Assembly (NCBI RefSeq): GCF_030272615.1
Contig: NC_081408.1
Location: forward strand, 309,330,450 to 309,394,449
Length of the DNA: 64,000 bases
Direction of reading: 5' to 3'
Source of the DNA: Cryptomeria japonica
Taxonomy: Eukaryota > Streptophyta > Pinopsida > Cupressales > Cupressaceae
The notes under the pieces are model-generated. The model saw only the letters and a program-made list of their open reading frames with translations. It did not search any database and was not told the origin of the DNA. Position 1 is the first letter of the stretch; every line of letters starts with the position of its first letter. A program made the translations under genes and the position numbers. Shown here piece after piece: positions 1-12,190 of this stretch.

Positions 1-25
1 AATTGCAGTGTATGGTTAGTCTGAC

Positions 26-212
26 TATAAAAATAATATTGTAATGGTTCTATAATGGTCATCTTAACCTTAGTTGTTTTGTTTCTTTTTAGAATGTTTC
101 TTTCGTGTTTCTATTCTCAATCATTTCTTGATGGAAGAATCGTCATGTATTCTCTATTTAAGGAGCCTATCGTCACCTTTTGTAATTATCAATTTAATCA
201 ATAATATTTACA
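26..212 (+). repeat. 5' LTR of outer element
   Basis: The sequence begins TATAAAAATAATATTG and ends AATAATATTTACA. It matches 10313-10462 nearly base for base except for a ~37-bp stretch present only here. The expected TG start appears as TA, which one transition explains. It contains a TATTTAAGG promoter-like word. At under 200 bp it is short for a plant LTR. Confidence 0.65.
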
Positions 213-214
213 TG

Positions 215-1974
215 TGTAATGTCCCCATTCTTAAACCAATCATACTAAAGCAGTCAAGTACTTTTGTGATCAAAGAGTGGCAGTCCTTGAACACCAATAG
301 CTAATAAAAGTTAGTAGGAATAGTTAGAAGTAGCTGTGCTTATATGTTAGCAGAAGAATAAGATATTGGGAAACTGTGAAGTCTTATAAATAAGACAGTT
401 TCCTAGTTACATTAGGTGGAATAAGGGTTGGTTCCAGTTGATGATCACCTTCAAGAAGGATGATGAACATCTTCATTATCATAGAGTACTCTATGTTGTA
501 TTGATCAATCGTTGAAGAGGGACAGTCAGCATGACATCTTCAAGTTAGCCATCAAGTAAAGCAATAACAAAGATCATCCATGATCACTTGACAAAGGATT
601 CCCAGCATAGATAGAGGAAAGTAATAATAACAGAGAAACAGAGAACTATAATCAATTACAAGATCAGGATTGGTCCAAGAGATCAAAGAAAACAAGCATC
701 ACTAATCATTAATGAACCAATAACTATAAGGCAAGACCATCATGATATGGAAATCAATAAATAAGGAATTAGTAATGAAGAACGATAGCTCCTAGAAAAT
801 ACGAAGGTCAAGCTGTAAGTAATCAATGATCCCCGGTCATAATGATTAATATGCAACAAGACACTATGTGGATCAGTAAATCAAGAAAGAAGTATAACCA
901 TTCATATATTGTTAATAATCATAGACAACATCAATATCAATCTGATTGATAATTGATTAGTTAATCAATAATTGATTGTTTGTCAATAAAGAGACACGAT
1001 GATAAACTAATTATCATTGGTTGGAATAACAAAGGAGTGCATTGCCTTATCATGTGATTATCATAAGATATCCAATTAAATTATAAGCAAACAAACCACT
1101 AATCAAGAAATGCGATGAAAAGGCACGATTAAGGAAAGAAAGAGATAAACGATTTCAAGAGACAAGAGACGTGTCTCTTGTGACTCCTCCTTCAACATAT
1201 ATAATGATCATCCCATACATTTGGAATGCATTGATTGAGTTTTATTATTTATTGCCTCATCCATTATTGGATCGGCTCTTCAAGAGCAATTGCCGTGGGC
1301 ATTTTGGTTGCAAGATTAATATTGCAGATCAGAAACAGCACCGTGGTTGCATGTATAGAAAGTATAATCAGAAATAGCATCAATATTGGAGTTGCAAGCA
1401 CATAAATTCGAATCTGAAAGAGCAACATATCGTTCATAAGTGATAACACCATATTTTGCATGACTGCATTGTCATATCAGATAGAGCAAATGTATTGCTG
1501 CTAGCAATACCTTCAGTACTGCATATCTTGTTGATTATATCAGACATAGCAGAAACAACAGAGTTCATTGCATAGTTCTACCATTATAATTGGAAGGGCA
1601 GTTGAATCAAGTTGCAGATTGGAATATTACAAATAGCATATTCTTCAAAGATCAGATTAGAAACAACTTCTATCCAATCAACCCATCCCTAATCAGCATT
1701 GGTGAAAGGGAAAGTTTAAAGACATTATTCACTTAGCATTGGTTATAATAGAAAGAGCAAGTGACATTGAAAGTGTCAATATCTCTATATATTTGTATTC
1801 AGACTATTGATCGTACAATTCATAATCTTAACTTGATATTATAATCTATAGTAAGCTAAGGATTTGAAATAATTGTCTCTTACTAGCCAATAATCATAGA
1901 AGGGACATTACAAGTGGTATCAAAGCATTACATTTTGTGGTTATATTGCTTTGTTCCTAAAAAGGGGCATTACA
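215..1974 (+). mobile_element. Nested LTR retrotransposon remnant (LTR, PBS and a stub)
   Basis: It is flanked on both sides by the 5-bp duplication ACATG (210-214 and 1975-1979). The LTR at 215-1912 starts TGTAATGTCCC and ends with its exact reverse complement GGGACATTACA. It is followed at 1915 by TGGTATCAAAGC, a tRNA-Met primer-binding site. Only about 50 bp follow before a second GGGGCATTACA terminus, so the element has lost its coding interior and nearly all of its 3' LTR. It landed exactly on the LTR/PBS junction of the outer element. No protein-coding content was recognised. Confidence 0.8.
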
Positions 1975-1979
1975 ACATG

Positions 1980-1990
1980 GTATCAAAGCC
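1980..1990 (+). other. Right half of a split primer-binding site
   Basis: Joined conceptually to TG at 213-214, the G at 1980 onward gives TGGTATCAAAGCC, complementary to the 3' end of plant initiator-Met tRNA. The split documents the order of insertion: the outer short-LTR element came first and the 215-1974 element later. Confidence 0.65.
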
Positions 1991-2059
1991 AGCTATAATT
2001 TTTTGGTGAATTTTTTTTAATAAGATTAGTGGTTTCATTACCTAGAATTTATTTCCAAA

Positions 2060-2530
2060 AGTTTTTTGAGACATTTTTTTAATGAAAAATCATGGTTTTC
2101 TCAGACCGAGGGTTTTAGGCTTGGTTTTTTTTATAAAATCATGGTGAGTTTTTTTGTTTTTTTTCCACAAAAAATCATGGAAAGGTTTTGCTTTATTTTT
2201 TCCACAAAACTCAGGGAATTTTATTTCTGTTTACTACTCATGATGGCCGCAAGTAAAAAAATTTGGACAAACTGGGGGGTTTTGTACACTTTTCTCCTTG
2301 AAAACCGGGGCTGGGTTTTCTAATTTTTCTCCACAAAAAAAATCATTGAGGGTTTTGCATGATTTTCTCTTCAAAAATCGTGGTTTCTCTATTGTTTTTT
2401 GCACGATTTTTTCACACAAAAATTGTGGGTTCTTTCTCTGCTGGAGGGTTTTCTGATTTTTTCCACAAAAAATCATGAAGGGTGTTGTTTTCTGGGTTTT
2501 CTGATTGTTTTCCACAAAAAATCATGATGG
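2060..2530 (+). repeat. Degenerate CCACAAAAAATCATGG repeat in the element leader
   Basis: About six irregular copies of a CCACAAAAAATCATGG-like word separated by T-rich GGTTTT spacers (near 2166, 2203, 2330, 2410, 2463 and 2511), just downstream of a primer-binding site. It looks like an untranslated leader. Open frames across it on either strand are low-complexity and are not proposed as genes. The rest of 2530-3200 holds nothing I recognise. Confidence 0.5.
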
Positions 2531-3208
2531 GTTTTTTGCGTGAGTTTTGAGAAGCCGATCTCGATGTCTCTAGATAAAGGGAGGGATGGCTTTGTTACCT
2601 ATTGTGACCTTTTCACACATCACCCCATTGAGAATGGGGACCCTTTTAGGGTTTTTGTTAGAGCCTCGCAACCTTCTCGATGCCCATTTTTGTCAATTTT
2701 GAAAGATCGGAGTTTTGGAAGTTAGAAGGCAGTTTGTGCAACCATGGTCAGAACAAAGTCAAGACATCATCAATGTGCTTAGAATGTCCGAAAGACGAAG
2801 ATTGCAATTAATTTGGGTCAATTTGGACAGCTGTCTATTTTTTGTAAAGTGTTGGTTTTTCTCTTTTTCCTATTTTTTAGGAAGTTTCGTTTTGGGCACT
2901 TTAAGCACGATCACCGAAATGGCTATTTTTAGAAAGTTTTTCCTATTTTTTAGGGAACCTTGCTTTTTCTATTTTTGGAAAGGGGGTCTAGGGTTCACAT
3001 TGTTGGCTCTGAGTTAAATTGGAAATGATTGAGAATTTCACCCAAAATTCAATTTTTTGTCTAGAAAAGCTAAGTTCCTAAATTTTAGAGATCCAGAGGG
3101 ATTCAAGAGTAAAATGGTGTGTGATTTTCAAATTTCAAGATGATCCGAGTAAAATTGCACAAGTTATGAAGGTTTTGAATCTGGTTATCATGGGGATCAA
3201 CTCTCTTC

Positions 3209-4964
3209 AAGTCCGCCTAGCAAGGATGTTCTTGATGTTCACATGGTCAAAAATTTATCAAGTCTGCCTTGGATTGGTCATGAAGTCAAGGAAGTCCGCC
3301 CATACAAAGGGTAACAAGTCCTATGAACTTCGCCAAGAAAGAGTGCACAGAATGAAGGAAGTCTACCCATGCATAAAGGTGCAGAACTCCCCTCAAGTCC
3401 GCCATGTAGTTGTTGGCATTTTTGATGATTATGTTGTGATTGTCATTGATGGACACACACTTGCTATGAGATCACTTTTTGTATGTATGAGCTATGCTCA
3501 ACCGGTATTTGTTTCAAACCGGTATTATGTTATAGTCTTTAGACTATAGGTGTCTTGCAGAAAGCGTTTACCGATCTCAAGCGGCATGAGGACCTCAAGC
3601 GGTTCGAGGATCTCAAGCGGAACGGAGCAAAGGAACTAGAAGCGACAGTTATCATTTTCCCAGTCTTCATTTCTGTCAACCGGTAATCTGTTTAATAGTT
3701 AAACCGGTAATCGGTAAAGTTGTATAAACCGGTAATACTCTGTGATGAGTTATCAACCGGTATATCTTTGTGATGAGTTACCATCCACCGACACTTTGAC
3801 GATGATTTTGTGTCGTGTTACCAAATGTGTCTAGATACAATGAACCTAGGAACTTGCAATGTAATCCTATTGGACCGACATGAAATCAGATTCCTTTTAA
3901 GGACATCATGTCTAGGGTTTTAATGTGTGCATGTGTGTAGCTATTAGGGTTTGTGGTGGTTGAAGAGTTCTTGTATGTGCGATCTTAACAAAAAAGATCA
4001 AGTCTGTATGCTGTAACAGAGTGTGGATTTACTGAAGATTGAAGTAATGCTGAAATGCATTAGCAATGAGCTATCATGGATCTAACCAAGCAGACTGTGC
4101 TATTTGCTAGATCATTCACTTGATGATTACTCACATCTTTGACAAGTTAGAAACCCTTAACCGGGTAGGCCCAGAAAAGCCTTTGTAAACCCTCTAACAA
4201 GGTGATTCACATCTGTGGATCTAAAATCCTCTCACAAGGTAGTCTTTAATCGGACTTATCTCCTAACAGAGATTGAGATTCCTAACAGGATCTGTTCTGG
4301 TAAAGAACATTGTATGACCTTAACCGGTATGGTTACTATTCTGCAGATAGTTACTTGTGAGTTTCATCTCACCGTGGTTTTTCCCATTTGGGTTTCCACG
4401 TCAAAATCTCGTGTTATGGTGATTGTGCTTCTGTGGGTGAATGCCTTACTTGCTGTTTGGTTTGCATTTGTGTTAACCGGTTTGTTAGTTAAACTGTTAT
4501 ACCGGTTTACTACTAGACTGATAAAGTGTTTAAGTTCAGTATTTTTTGGTATACTAATTCACCCCCCCCTCTTAGTATTCATCAATAGTAAGAGCAAAGA
4601 TATGTCTAAGTCTGCCTTAAAGTATAGTAGGAGGGAATGAAACAAACCAAATCCGCCCTAGGGAGAGGGTGTGGTGAAGTCCGCCCTAGAATGAAAGAAG
4701 CAGCAAGTTAGGAGGTGTAAAGAGTCAAGGAAGTCTGCCCAAGGGTTGAGGAAACAATAAGTTAAGGAAGCAAGCCACGTGAAGTCCGACTTACCTAAAG
4801 GGCATGAAGCCACATGAAGTCCGACTTACCTAAAGGGCATGAAGCCTATGAAGTCCGCTCTCATTGGGAGGAGAATCAACCAAGTCCGCCCTACAACTTG
4901 CAAATGGAAACAACACTCATGAAGTCCGCCTAGATACAAAGGCAAGAACCTCCTCAAGTCCGCC
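3209..4964 (+). repeat. Dispersed AAGTCCGCC word array (~16 copies)
   Basis: The 9-mer AAGTCCGCC or a one- to two-base variant occurs near 3209, 3260, 3292, 3315, 3359, 3395, then, after the solo LTR, at 4608, 4649, 4677, 4731, 4782, 4817, 4851, 4882, 4922 and 4956. Spacing is about 28-54 bp and the sequence between copies is not repeated, so it is not a simple tandem repeat. It lies upstream of the gene starting at 5923. Confidence 0.75.
3411..4584 (+). repeat. Solo LTR, same family as the LTRs at 19762 and 26260
   Basis: It starts TGTTGGCATTTTTGATG and ends CTTAGTATTCATCA, the same termini as the 19762-27383 element, with the same internal landmarks (ACCGGT words, AAGCGG words, an AACTATTC-free C-run before the end). 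Flanks are GTAGT (3406-3410) and ATAGT (4585-4589), a target duplication with one mismatch. No PBS or coding sequence adjoins it. It interrupts the AAGTCCGCC array and is therefore younger than it. Confidence 0.85.
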
Positions 4965-5289
4965 TTCATGAACTTAAGAAACTTGCTAAATTGGGAGTGA
5001 AAGAATATTCTCATGGCTGTCAACGAGATATTTTATCAAAGTACGAACTAAGGATCGATTTTAGAACGTTTTTAAAATTGAAAGATTGAAGATTAAGTTC
5101 GATCCATGAGCTTGGAATCAAAATAGAAACTTTCTTTTGGACTGAAACTCACAGTTCGAACCTGCCCAAAGGATTCCAACTCAACTAAAATCAAAATAGA
5201 AACTTTCTTTTGGAACTCAAAAGACTAAAGAGCAATTAGAAGCAAATCAAGAAAGAATTTATGTGTTTCTAACTTGGAAGTTCGAACTT

Positions 5290-5480
5290 CATGAGGTTTT
5301 TATACAAATAGACTTTCATTCTCTCATTCATTCACAATAGAGTTCAAACTTGAGAGACATTTGAGAAGGTTTTTGAAGGGTTTTATGCAGGTTTGAAGGA
5401 TTTCAACAAGATTTCGAAGATTTTAACACAGTTTGGAAAAGGATTTTGACACTTTTGAGGATTATTTACACAATATTTCA
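5290..5480 (+). promoter_or_regulatory. Possible promoter and leader for the 5923 gene
   Basis: A TATA-like TTTTTATACAAATAG at about 5296-5310 is followed by a CATTC-rich stretch resembling a plant transcription start and by a long T/A-rich leader to 5916. Palindromic AAGTTCGAACTT-like words occur nearby at 5150-5290. Evidence is positional only. Confidence 0.3.
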
Positions 5481-5922
5481 AAGTGCAACCTCTGATTTTT
5501 CATCACAAGCAGCATTTTCCCTTCTTTCTTATCTTTTCTGAAGGTGAAATTTGGTTTCAAGGACAGATTATCAGGTTTCCTAACTTGATTTTTTTTCAAG
5601 ATTTTTCAAGAGAAAGAACTAATATTCTACGAATTCCTTCCATTCTTTCTTATTTTCTTCCCCTTGAACTAGATATTGATACATACTTAGTCAAGTTTTG
5701 GACTTACTTTCTCATTCTCAGGTCTGATTTTGATGTTCCTAAATTTGGTTGTATTTCAGGGTTTTCGTAAGATTTTTAACATCTGAGTATTGAAAACCTC
5801 TTCAAGATGCTAAGTGTTGGGAAAAAGTGAAAAAAACAGAATTTACTTAGCTGCTAAAACTTCCAAATTCACACCCAAAATGAAGGTTTTGATTTAATCT
5901 TCTTTAATTTTTGCAGATTTGG

Positions 5923-8900
5923 ATGACCTCAGAAGCCGGATCATCACGAAAAGATCAAATGAAGTTTCAGGTAGACAAGGATTCCCCTCTGGAATCCAAG
6001 ATGAACTCAAAGTGGAAGCAGGTTGGAGACACCAACCTTGGACACATCAATCTTCATGAGTTCAAGAAGAGAATGCATGGCACAGACACACAACTACCCA
6101 CTCCAATTGCTCAGAGAATGATGAGAAACAGAATTGTGCAGGCTGCTGGTTTCCTTCCGGCAGTCTACTGTAATGAGCTGATCACTGAGTGTTCCGAACA
6201 CTACAACCCTATGGATAGAGAGATTGTAGCCCCTGATGGTAGAGTGCTCGCCAATATAGGAGAACTGGCAATAAGAGAGGCCTTTCGTATTCCCAAATAA
6301 CACAACACGGTCTATATGACCAAAGAGGAGGCAACCAAACTATATGAAGACAACACAGAAGAGTATGAAGCTAACATCAACCACTCCTGGTTGGAGAAGC
6401 CAAGGAAGAGTGTGTCAACGATGCCTAAGACCCTTCTCAAATCGTATTTTAAGGAGGATTATCGCGAAATTATTGTCTTGTTGAACAGAGTTATGGGTAG
6501 CCAGCAAGGTGCTCCCTTCGAGCCATGGATGTACTACTTTATCCATAAAGTTACAGCTAGCATGATGATGATCAACTGGGCTAGGATCATCAATGATAAC
6601 TTGGATTATCAACTTAGTAACCTAGAGAAGAATGGAACATTTTACATGAGTTCCTACTTGATCTATTCCTTGGCTAGAACATATAGATACGGAGGCTTAG
6701 TGTGTAGAGGAGCAGTGGGAAACAAGGAGAACCAATTCGTTGTTTATGATTACTACCCACAGTTGCACCTAAAGGAGAAATTTCATTTTAAGAGGGTTAA
6801 TGATGCATTCCTTATGCATATCACAAGAACCCTTCAAGGAGGCCTTCATCAGCGACTCTCTCAGGAGTCGAAGGATTTGATTAGCAGATTTGGATATTGA
6901 TATATCCAATACCCCAGGTACACATATTTGCGAATCCAAGGATTCGCCGGATCCCCGTACAAGTTGCCCATGTTTCCCACAAACAGGATGGTTTTACTCG
7001 AGGTAATAAGGCAATTGGAGACTTTTATAATTGTGCAGAGAGGAAAGCAAAACACAGGAGCGTTTTTTCCTCTTAATGTTGGAAAAGGATTAGAATCTTG
7101 TCCATCATCCCAAGCTGCCACACATGCCGACAAAGAGATTCAATGCTACCCATTCCTGCAGTATCAAGCAAGGAGTCATTTTGATCCTTTTCATCAGATG
7201 GGAATGGTTGATGGAGTGAAGTTTGAGCATAGGCCAAACCTTGAAGATTATTGGCCCAACGCTGCTGACAACTTTGAGATAAGGAAGAGATTCTAGTCTA
7301 GAATCCCATTGAATTTGATCAAGTCATCTGAAGTCTTTCGAGTGGCAGATCAACTTGAGGAAGAAAATGAATACGAGCAGCCACAATATGCCAACCTGAA
7401 GAACAAGCCTCTCACCCTGGTTGACTGGACAGATTCTAAGAGATCCAATTTGGGTGATCTCATGAGACCCGTGATTGAATACTCTAAGTGGTGGGCAGCT
7501 CAAAGAACAAAAGAGCTCAAAGCAAGGAATATCACCCTCACTTATGATCTCATGGGGACTGATGAGTCCATGTCTTCTAATCACGGTGTGACATCTAGCA
7601 GTCCAAGGAATCTAAAAAGTGTTGGATCAAGGAAGAGGAAGGAGCCCACTGAAAATTCAGTAAGAGCAAAGGGAAAGAAAGTTGTTGGAGAAGAGGATGT
7701 GAACAAGTGGCAGAAGTCTAATGAAGGCCATTCAACTATCAACGCCTCATCCACAGCTCCAATCAGAATTTTGATTGATGAATAAGAGCTAGACAATGAA
7801 ATGGGAGGCAATGAGATGGAGATTTCTTCTCCCATCATTGAGGAACCAATTCAAGAGCCCATTCCCACAAAAGTTGTACAAGCAGAGAACCCTGAACCTG
7901 AAGGAGAATTCCTAGATGGCATAATCTTTGTATCGAAAGGAGTTGAAGATAATTTTAATGATAGTGGCATGGAACAACCAACCATCCCTGATTGGTTGAA
8001 GGAGCCAAGGTTCCTCAGGAAGTTCATCAAGAAGATAATGCAGCAGCACTCTTCGCTGAGTTGAATAAGCCAGATGAAAAGAGACTATTTAAGCCAGCCA
8101 AGAAGTTTTCTTTGATCCATAGGGGCAGTGTGGGATTTAAATCCATTCAGGTGGCAGTGCCAACAGTAGATAAAGCTCAAGACAGTATCACTCCTGAGGA
8201 ATATGAGATCACTACCATAAGTCTGGGTAAAACCACCAAAATCCAAGAAGTCCAAGAGTTTGATGATTCTTGCAACACCCTCAAGATGAGATTGAACAAG
8301 GAAGTTGATAAGAGAAAAGCTAGAGCCTGAAAATGAGTAGTGTAAGAAGTACGTTCAGCACTTGACAAACCCTATTAATCGAGAGGGGGTGCTAGTTACT
8401 CCACCCATGCCCCTTCCACAAGAATCAATGAAAGACTATGAGGATATGAGAACAACTTTCAGAGAAGTTAAAGGATGGACTTTTGATGCCTCAAAGCGTG
8501 TTGATATACTTGTTGAGAATTTAGTATCAGCATATGACTCCACCTCATCCCTCTTAAGCAGAATCCAGGATATATCCGAAACTTGGGAAGATATTGAAGA
8601 CATTCAAAACAAAATAATCCCATGTTTGAAGACCATTAGAGGGCTTCCCCAGCAAGATTTAATTGATAGGAAGGTTATTCAACCTGGTGACATATATGAC
8701 TTCAGCACTTGGTACTTTGCTTTGACTACCAGAGTTGAATCCCTGAAGAAATCAGAGCTAAGTGTGTGGAGATAGAGAAGATCATCAGGGGTATTTAGGA
8801 AAAGGTTTTCCTTGTGGCGACTAAAGTACTGCGGCAAGATGAGGTGCACGAGAAGCATTTACGTGCAGAGAATCTAAAGGCCAAGATTCAGAGAAATTTC

Positions 8901-9152
8901 TTTAATTTCACAGGTTCAATTCTTAAAGATGATATCACCAAAGTCTAGAGCTTCTTGCTCATTGATGAGAACTCTTTAGCATAGGTTGTTGACTGGGAGA
9001 GTACTCTCGCCACATGTACCGATGACGTGGACATGATTGATTACCAAATTAGCAGCTTGCCACATGTCACCATGGAGGAGATTAAACTGCTAGAATCCAG
9101 ATACATTGAATTTGCAGCTTCCAAAAAGGAAATTGGATGCCCACTTCAATAA
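5923..9152 (+). pseudogene. Broken ~1,075-codon accessory gene of unknown family
   Basis: The frame opens at ATG 5923, seven bases after a good splice acceptor (TTTAATTTTTGCAG, ending 5916), so an untranslated 5' exon is likely. From 5923 to about 8060 it is one frame broken by stops near 6298, 6898, 7294 and 7783. It then shifts frame near 8040, returns near 8360, and shifts again near 8760, ending at TAA 9150. The first ~450 codons look like a globular domain (landmarks IREAFRIPK, EPWMYYFIHK, YRYGGLVCRG, VYDYYPQLH, LRIQGFAGSPY). Next come a Lys/Glu/Ser-rich linker with RKRKEP and KGKKV basic patches and a helical C-terminus. I recognise no catalytic motif and no gag, protease, RT or integrase signature. 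From memory such frames accompany conifer LTR elements, but function is unknown. Confidence 0.6.
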
Positions 9153-9210
9153 AAATAGCAACTGTGCCACTTGTCTTGATCTCTTTTGTCTAAACTAGTT
9201 GAGTTTTGGG

Positions 9211-9300
9211 AAACCCTAATTAGGGTTTTGATCTTTCAATCTAGGCCCTTGATCACTGTTTGATCTCGGTCGTTCAAAACTTTTGTGTTCCTATATAAGG
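9211..9300 (+). promoter_or_regulatory. Telo-box palindrome and TATA box, LTR-like region
   Basis: AACCCTAATTAGGGTT (about 9213-9228) is a palindromic telo-box word. CCTATATAAGG at 9290-9300 is a strong TATA box. They lie just after the gene ending at 9152 and may mark the U3/R region of the 3' LTR of the element that carries it, although I could not pair it with a 5' copy. The rest of 9300-10300 shows no gene. Confidence 0.4.
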
Positions 9301-10302
9301 TTTCCTCCTCTCATTTGAAGAGTGTGAGGTTTTTGATAAATTGTTGTGAGAGGTCATTTTGGATAATACATTGCTTGTGTGCTTCTAGGCCTTGTAATCT
9401 CTTTTATCTGAATGATTGGCATGGTTTACAGTTTCTTCAACACAATAGATTACAATTTGCTTTTAAGTAGTTAAATGGAATGCGAGATTTGATAAGTGTT
9501 GATTCAAGATGAGGTTATTTGCTCATACTTTTGATGAGTGGATGATTTTCATTCATCGTGCAAAGTTATCCTGAGCTATTTTATGTGGATGCTCAAATTT
9601 TGTCTAAGTCTATATCAATGGTATTTACTTCAGGCGTGAAAACTACAAACGCATTCCCCTTGAAGATTGCACCCTACTTTGTCTAGTTGATTTGGCGAAC
9701 CAAAGTGAGGTTTCCCTTTGCCTTGGTCAACACCGTCTCTCAAGTTTCCTAGGAGTAGAATAGACCTCCTGAACCCTTATCCCTTTTATCATTTTTTTTT
9801 AAAGTCTAAATCCGAAAATCCAAAAAAAAAAGAGAAGAAAAGAGCATTTATTGACAAATTTGTCTAAGTCCTAAACTTGTGAACCATTCTACATAAGTCC
9901 CCCTTGTATTTCAGCAATACATAACCAAGGTAGCTACCCAACACAAATTCGCTTGTTCGCATATATAAACCTTGGAGTCGTCTTGTGGTCTTTCTTGTGC
10001 AATCTTGGCATACGTCGCGATTTTGATTAAGAGAGGGTAGAGTGTCCTTGACATTTTATTCTAATGTTCGGTGAATGATAAACATCAACATTACCCAACA
10101 TCATGTTGGAAGGATTGTGGTAGAAGGATTATAGTAAACTTGGTCATATCCAGAAGTTTTACAGAACTAGGGAGGGTCTCAACAGCAAACTCATGTCATA
10201 GAGCGTTTTGAGGAGAAGGGGGCAGCCTTCTATGCATTTGTGGCCAAATGACATAGAGATTATACATCACATCTTTTGTAGGGTAGTTAGTAGAATGACC
10301 AT

Positions 10303-10312
10303 TAAGGGAGGG
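10303..10312 (+). other. Polypurine tract of outer element
   Basis: The purine-rich AAGGGAGGG directly precedes the 3' LTR start, as required for plus-strand priming. Confidence 0.55.
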
Positions 10313-10462
10313 TATTAAAATAATATTGTAATGTTTCTATAATGGTCATCTTAGCCTTAGTTGTTTTGTTTCATTTTAGAAGGTGTCTTCCGTCTTGTAT
10401 TCTCTACTTAAGGAGCCTATCATATTCTTTTGTAATTATCAATTTAATCAATAATATTTACA
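10313..10462 (+). repeat. 3' LTR of outer element
   Basis: It starts TATTAAAATAATATTG and ends AATAATATTTACA, collinear with 26-212 but lacking ~37 bp. The 10463-10890 stretch that follows contains no recognised gene; open frames there on both strands lack family motifs. Confidence 0.65.
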
Positions 10463-10889
10463 TGAACCTAATTTAGCACTAGTTCGATTGTGGATGCTCA
10501 TTTGGATTGCACCAGTGTTGGGTGTTTGGATGAATATTTAAAATTTGAAAATTCTTCGTTACCATTGAAGATTGCATCAGTTTTGTGTAGTTGTTTCCTC
10601 ATGGCGAAGCAAAGCTTGATTTGTGGGATCCATCTATCAAAGCACTATCCATTTTCATCCTTGTCCTTAGGTTTTAGATTAGATTTCTCTAACCACAACA
10701 ACTGCATGGATGCACTGATTGCAGCAACTTCTATAGCAGAGTTTGCCATAATATTGGGTATGCCAAGGATATATCCTATTAGAGAGTTCACCATGGAGTT
10801 CAACCTCGAGGCAGATAGGAATGAGGTGATACTTCTAGGAATATTGAATGGAAAACCCAAGCATGCTAGAAGTTAAAAAAGTGAAGGTG

Positions 10890-12190
10890 AGTGCTCGGGC
10901 AAGATCACTCAATGCATAGAGATAATCAAGAAACCACTCCAAGGATGGAATTCATCCATTATAAATTTTGCTTTGGCTTCTTGGAGTTGTTCTTTCTCCA
11001 TACGAGGATCTAGGTGTATGGCCTTCTTCGTTTGTGCTCTAGTGATCCACAAAATTGCCTCATCTTGTTCTTTCACATCCAACAAATTAATACCCTTTTC
11101 CTTCCAAGAGTCAATGTCTTCATGGTCACGCAGTCCACACCATTTGCAAAACATCTCTACTTTATTCAGGTTGCTTTGGCACTCCCTAGTAAGTGTCCCC
11201 ATTAGTTACATTTATGACATTGGATCATTGGCTTTCCTTTGGCATCATATTGGATTATACTCCTTGGTCCACTATTGTTGAACCAAGTATTGTTTCCCCG
11301 TCTATTACGATACCCACCAAGAGATGCATTTTCCTTATTATTTTGTGGTTTTGGTGGTGTGGTTGGTGGCGTTGATTGTTCTCCCTAAGTAGAGAGCACT
11401 TGTGTGCTTCTTGTCTTAAGGTTGTATGGGCATTCTTTGATAAAATGCCCCACCACTTGGCAGATGTCACAGAACAAATTTTTCGACAATTTACTTAAGT
11501 GTGTCCTTCCTTTGTAGTCGGTACACCATAATTACTTACTCTCCTTTGTAATTTTTTTCTCAACTTTGAGCTCTTTCTTCACTCTCATCATATCTCTTCT
11601 TGAATTGTCTTTGCTTCACTATCACAATTGTCTTTTGTACTCTCATCATCATTCATATTCTACTTCCCTCAAGAGGATGTCTCGTCTTCACTCTCAATGT
11701 CCATCACAAGATTATTGGCATTAGCATACGAGGACAGAGAGACGACTTTCGTTTTCTTACACAATGAAGGGAGTGATCCTTAATGAACCATCTTTTCTTC
11801 AATACGTCTGCCAGTTGATTCTCCAACTTCACCAATAGTTTTGTGAGCCTACATAAGCTCTTACAATCTCATGTTTTCCCTACTTAGTGTTGTAAATTTT
11901 TGTTATGATCTCATTATCATCTCGTAACAATTTAAATTCTACCACAAACACTTTCTTCAATGCCTCCCATGAGGTTGTGGATTGTGCATCAAGTTCCATG
12001 AACTAATCTATAGCTATGCCCCATAGTGTTGTTGGGAACACTCTCAGCCAATAATATTTCTCCTCGCAACCACTCACTATCCATATAGTCACATGTTTTA
12101 CATTCTCAAACAGGATCCTCAAACCCATTCCATGTAAACTTTGAGATTTTTTGTCTTTCAATACTTGGACTCGCTAGGGGAGTCACCACT
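10890..12190 (-). pseudogene. Ty3/Gypsy gag remnant with three zinc-knuckle relics
   Basis: Read on the minus strand, 12150-11890 gives gag-core landmarks (WLRVFPTTLWGIA, FMELDAQ, TSWEALKKVF, EFKLLRDDNEI). A first knuckle (CDICQVVGHFIKEC) follows at about 11475-11421, a second damaged one (CHKCN..WGHL) near 11230-11195, and a third (CKWCGLRDHEDID) near 11165-11123, followed by the ITRAQ linker typical of this gag group. Stops and frameshifts are frequent. It is an old fragment; no protease or RT was seen downstream. Confidence 0.7.

Larger units (their letters stand above)
26..10462 (+). mobile_element. Degenerate short-LTR retrotransposon (outer element of a nest)
   Basis: Two related direct repeats (26-212 and 10313-10462) bound this stretch. 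The left copy ends in TTTACA and is followed by TGG; after removal of the later insertion 215-1974 with its ACATG duplication, the sequence continues as TGGTATCAAAGCC, a primer-binding site for initiator-Met tRNA. The right copy is preceded by the purine tract AAGGGAGGG. This is the order LTR-PBS-internal-PPT-LTR of a Copia-like element on the plus strand. No gag-pol was recognised inside; the interior holds two later LTR insertions and the unknown gene at 5923-9152, which may belong to a further nested element. The 5-bp flanks (CTGAC and TGAAC) match only weakly, so the outer boundary is less certain than the internal ones. Confidence 0.6.

Noticed and set aside
1915-1990. tRNA-like matches (TGGTATCAAAGC)
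   Set aside because: They are primer-binding sites complementary to a tRNA end, not tRNA genes; no cloverleaf.
10490-10876. Plus-strand 128-codon frame after the outer 3' LTR
   Set aside because: No recognisable family; an equally long minus-strand frame overlaps, so neither is supported.
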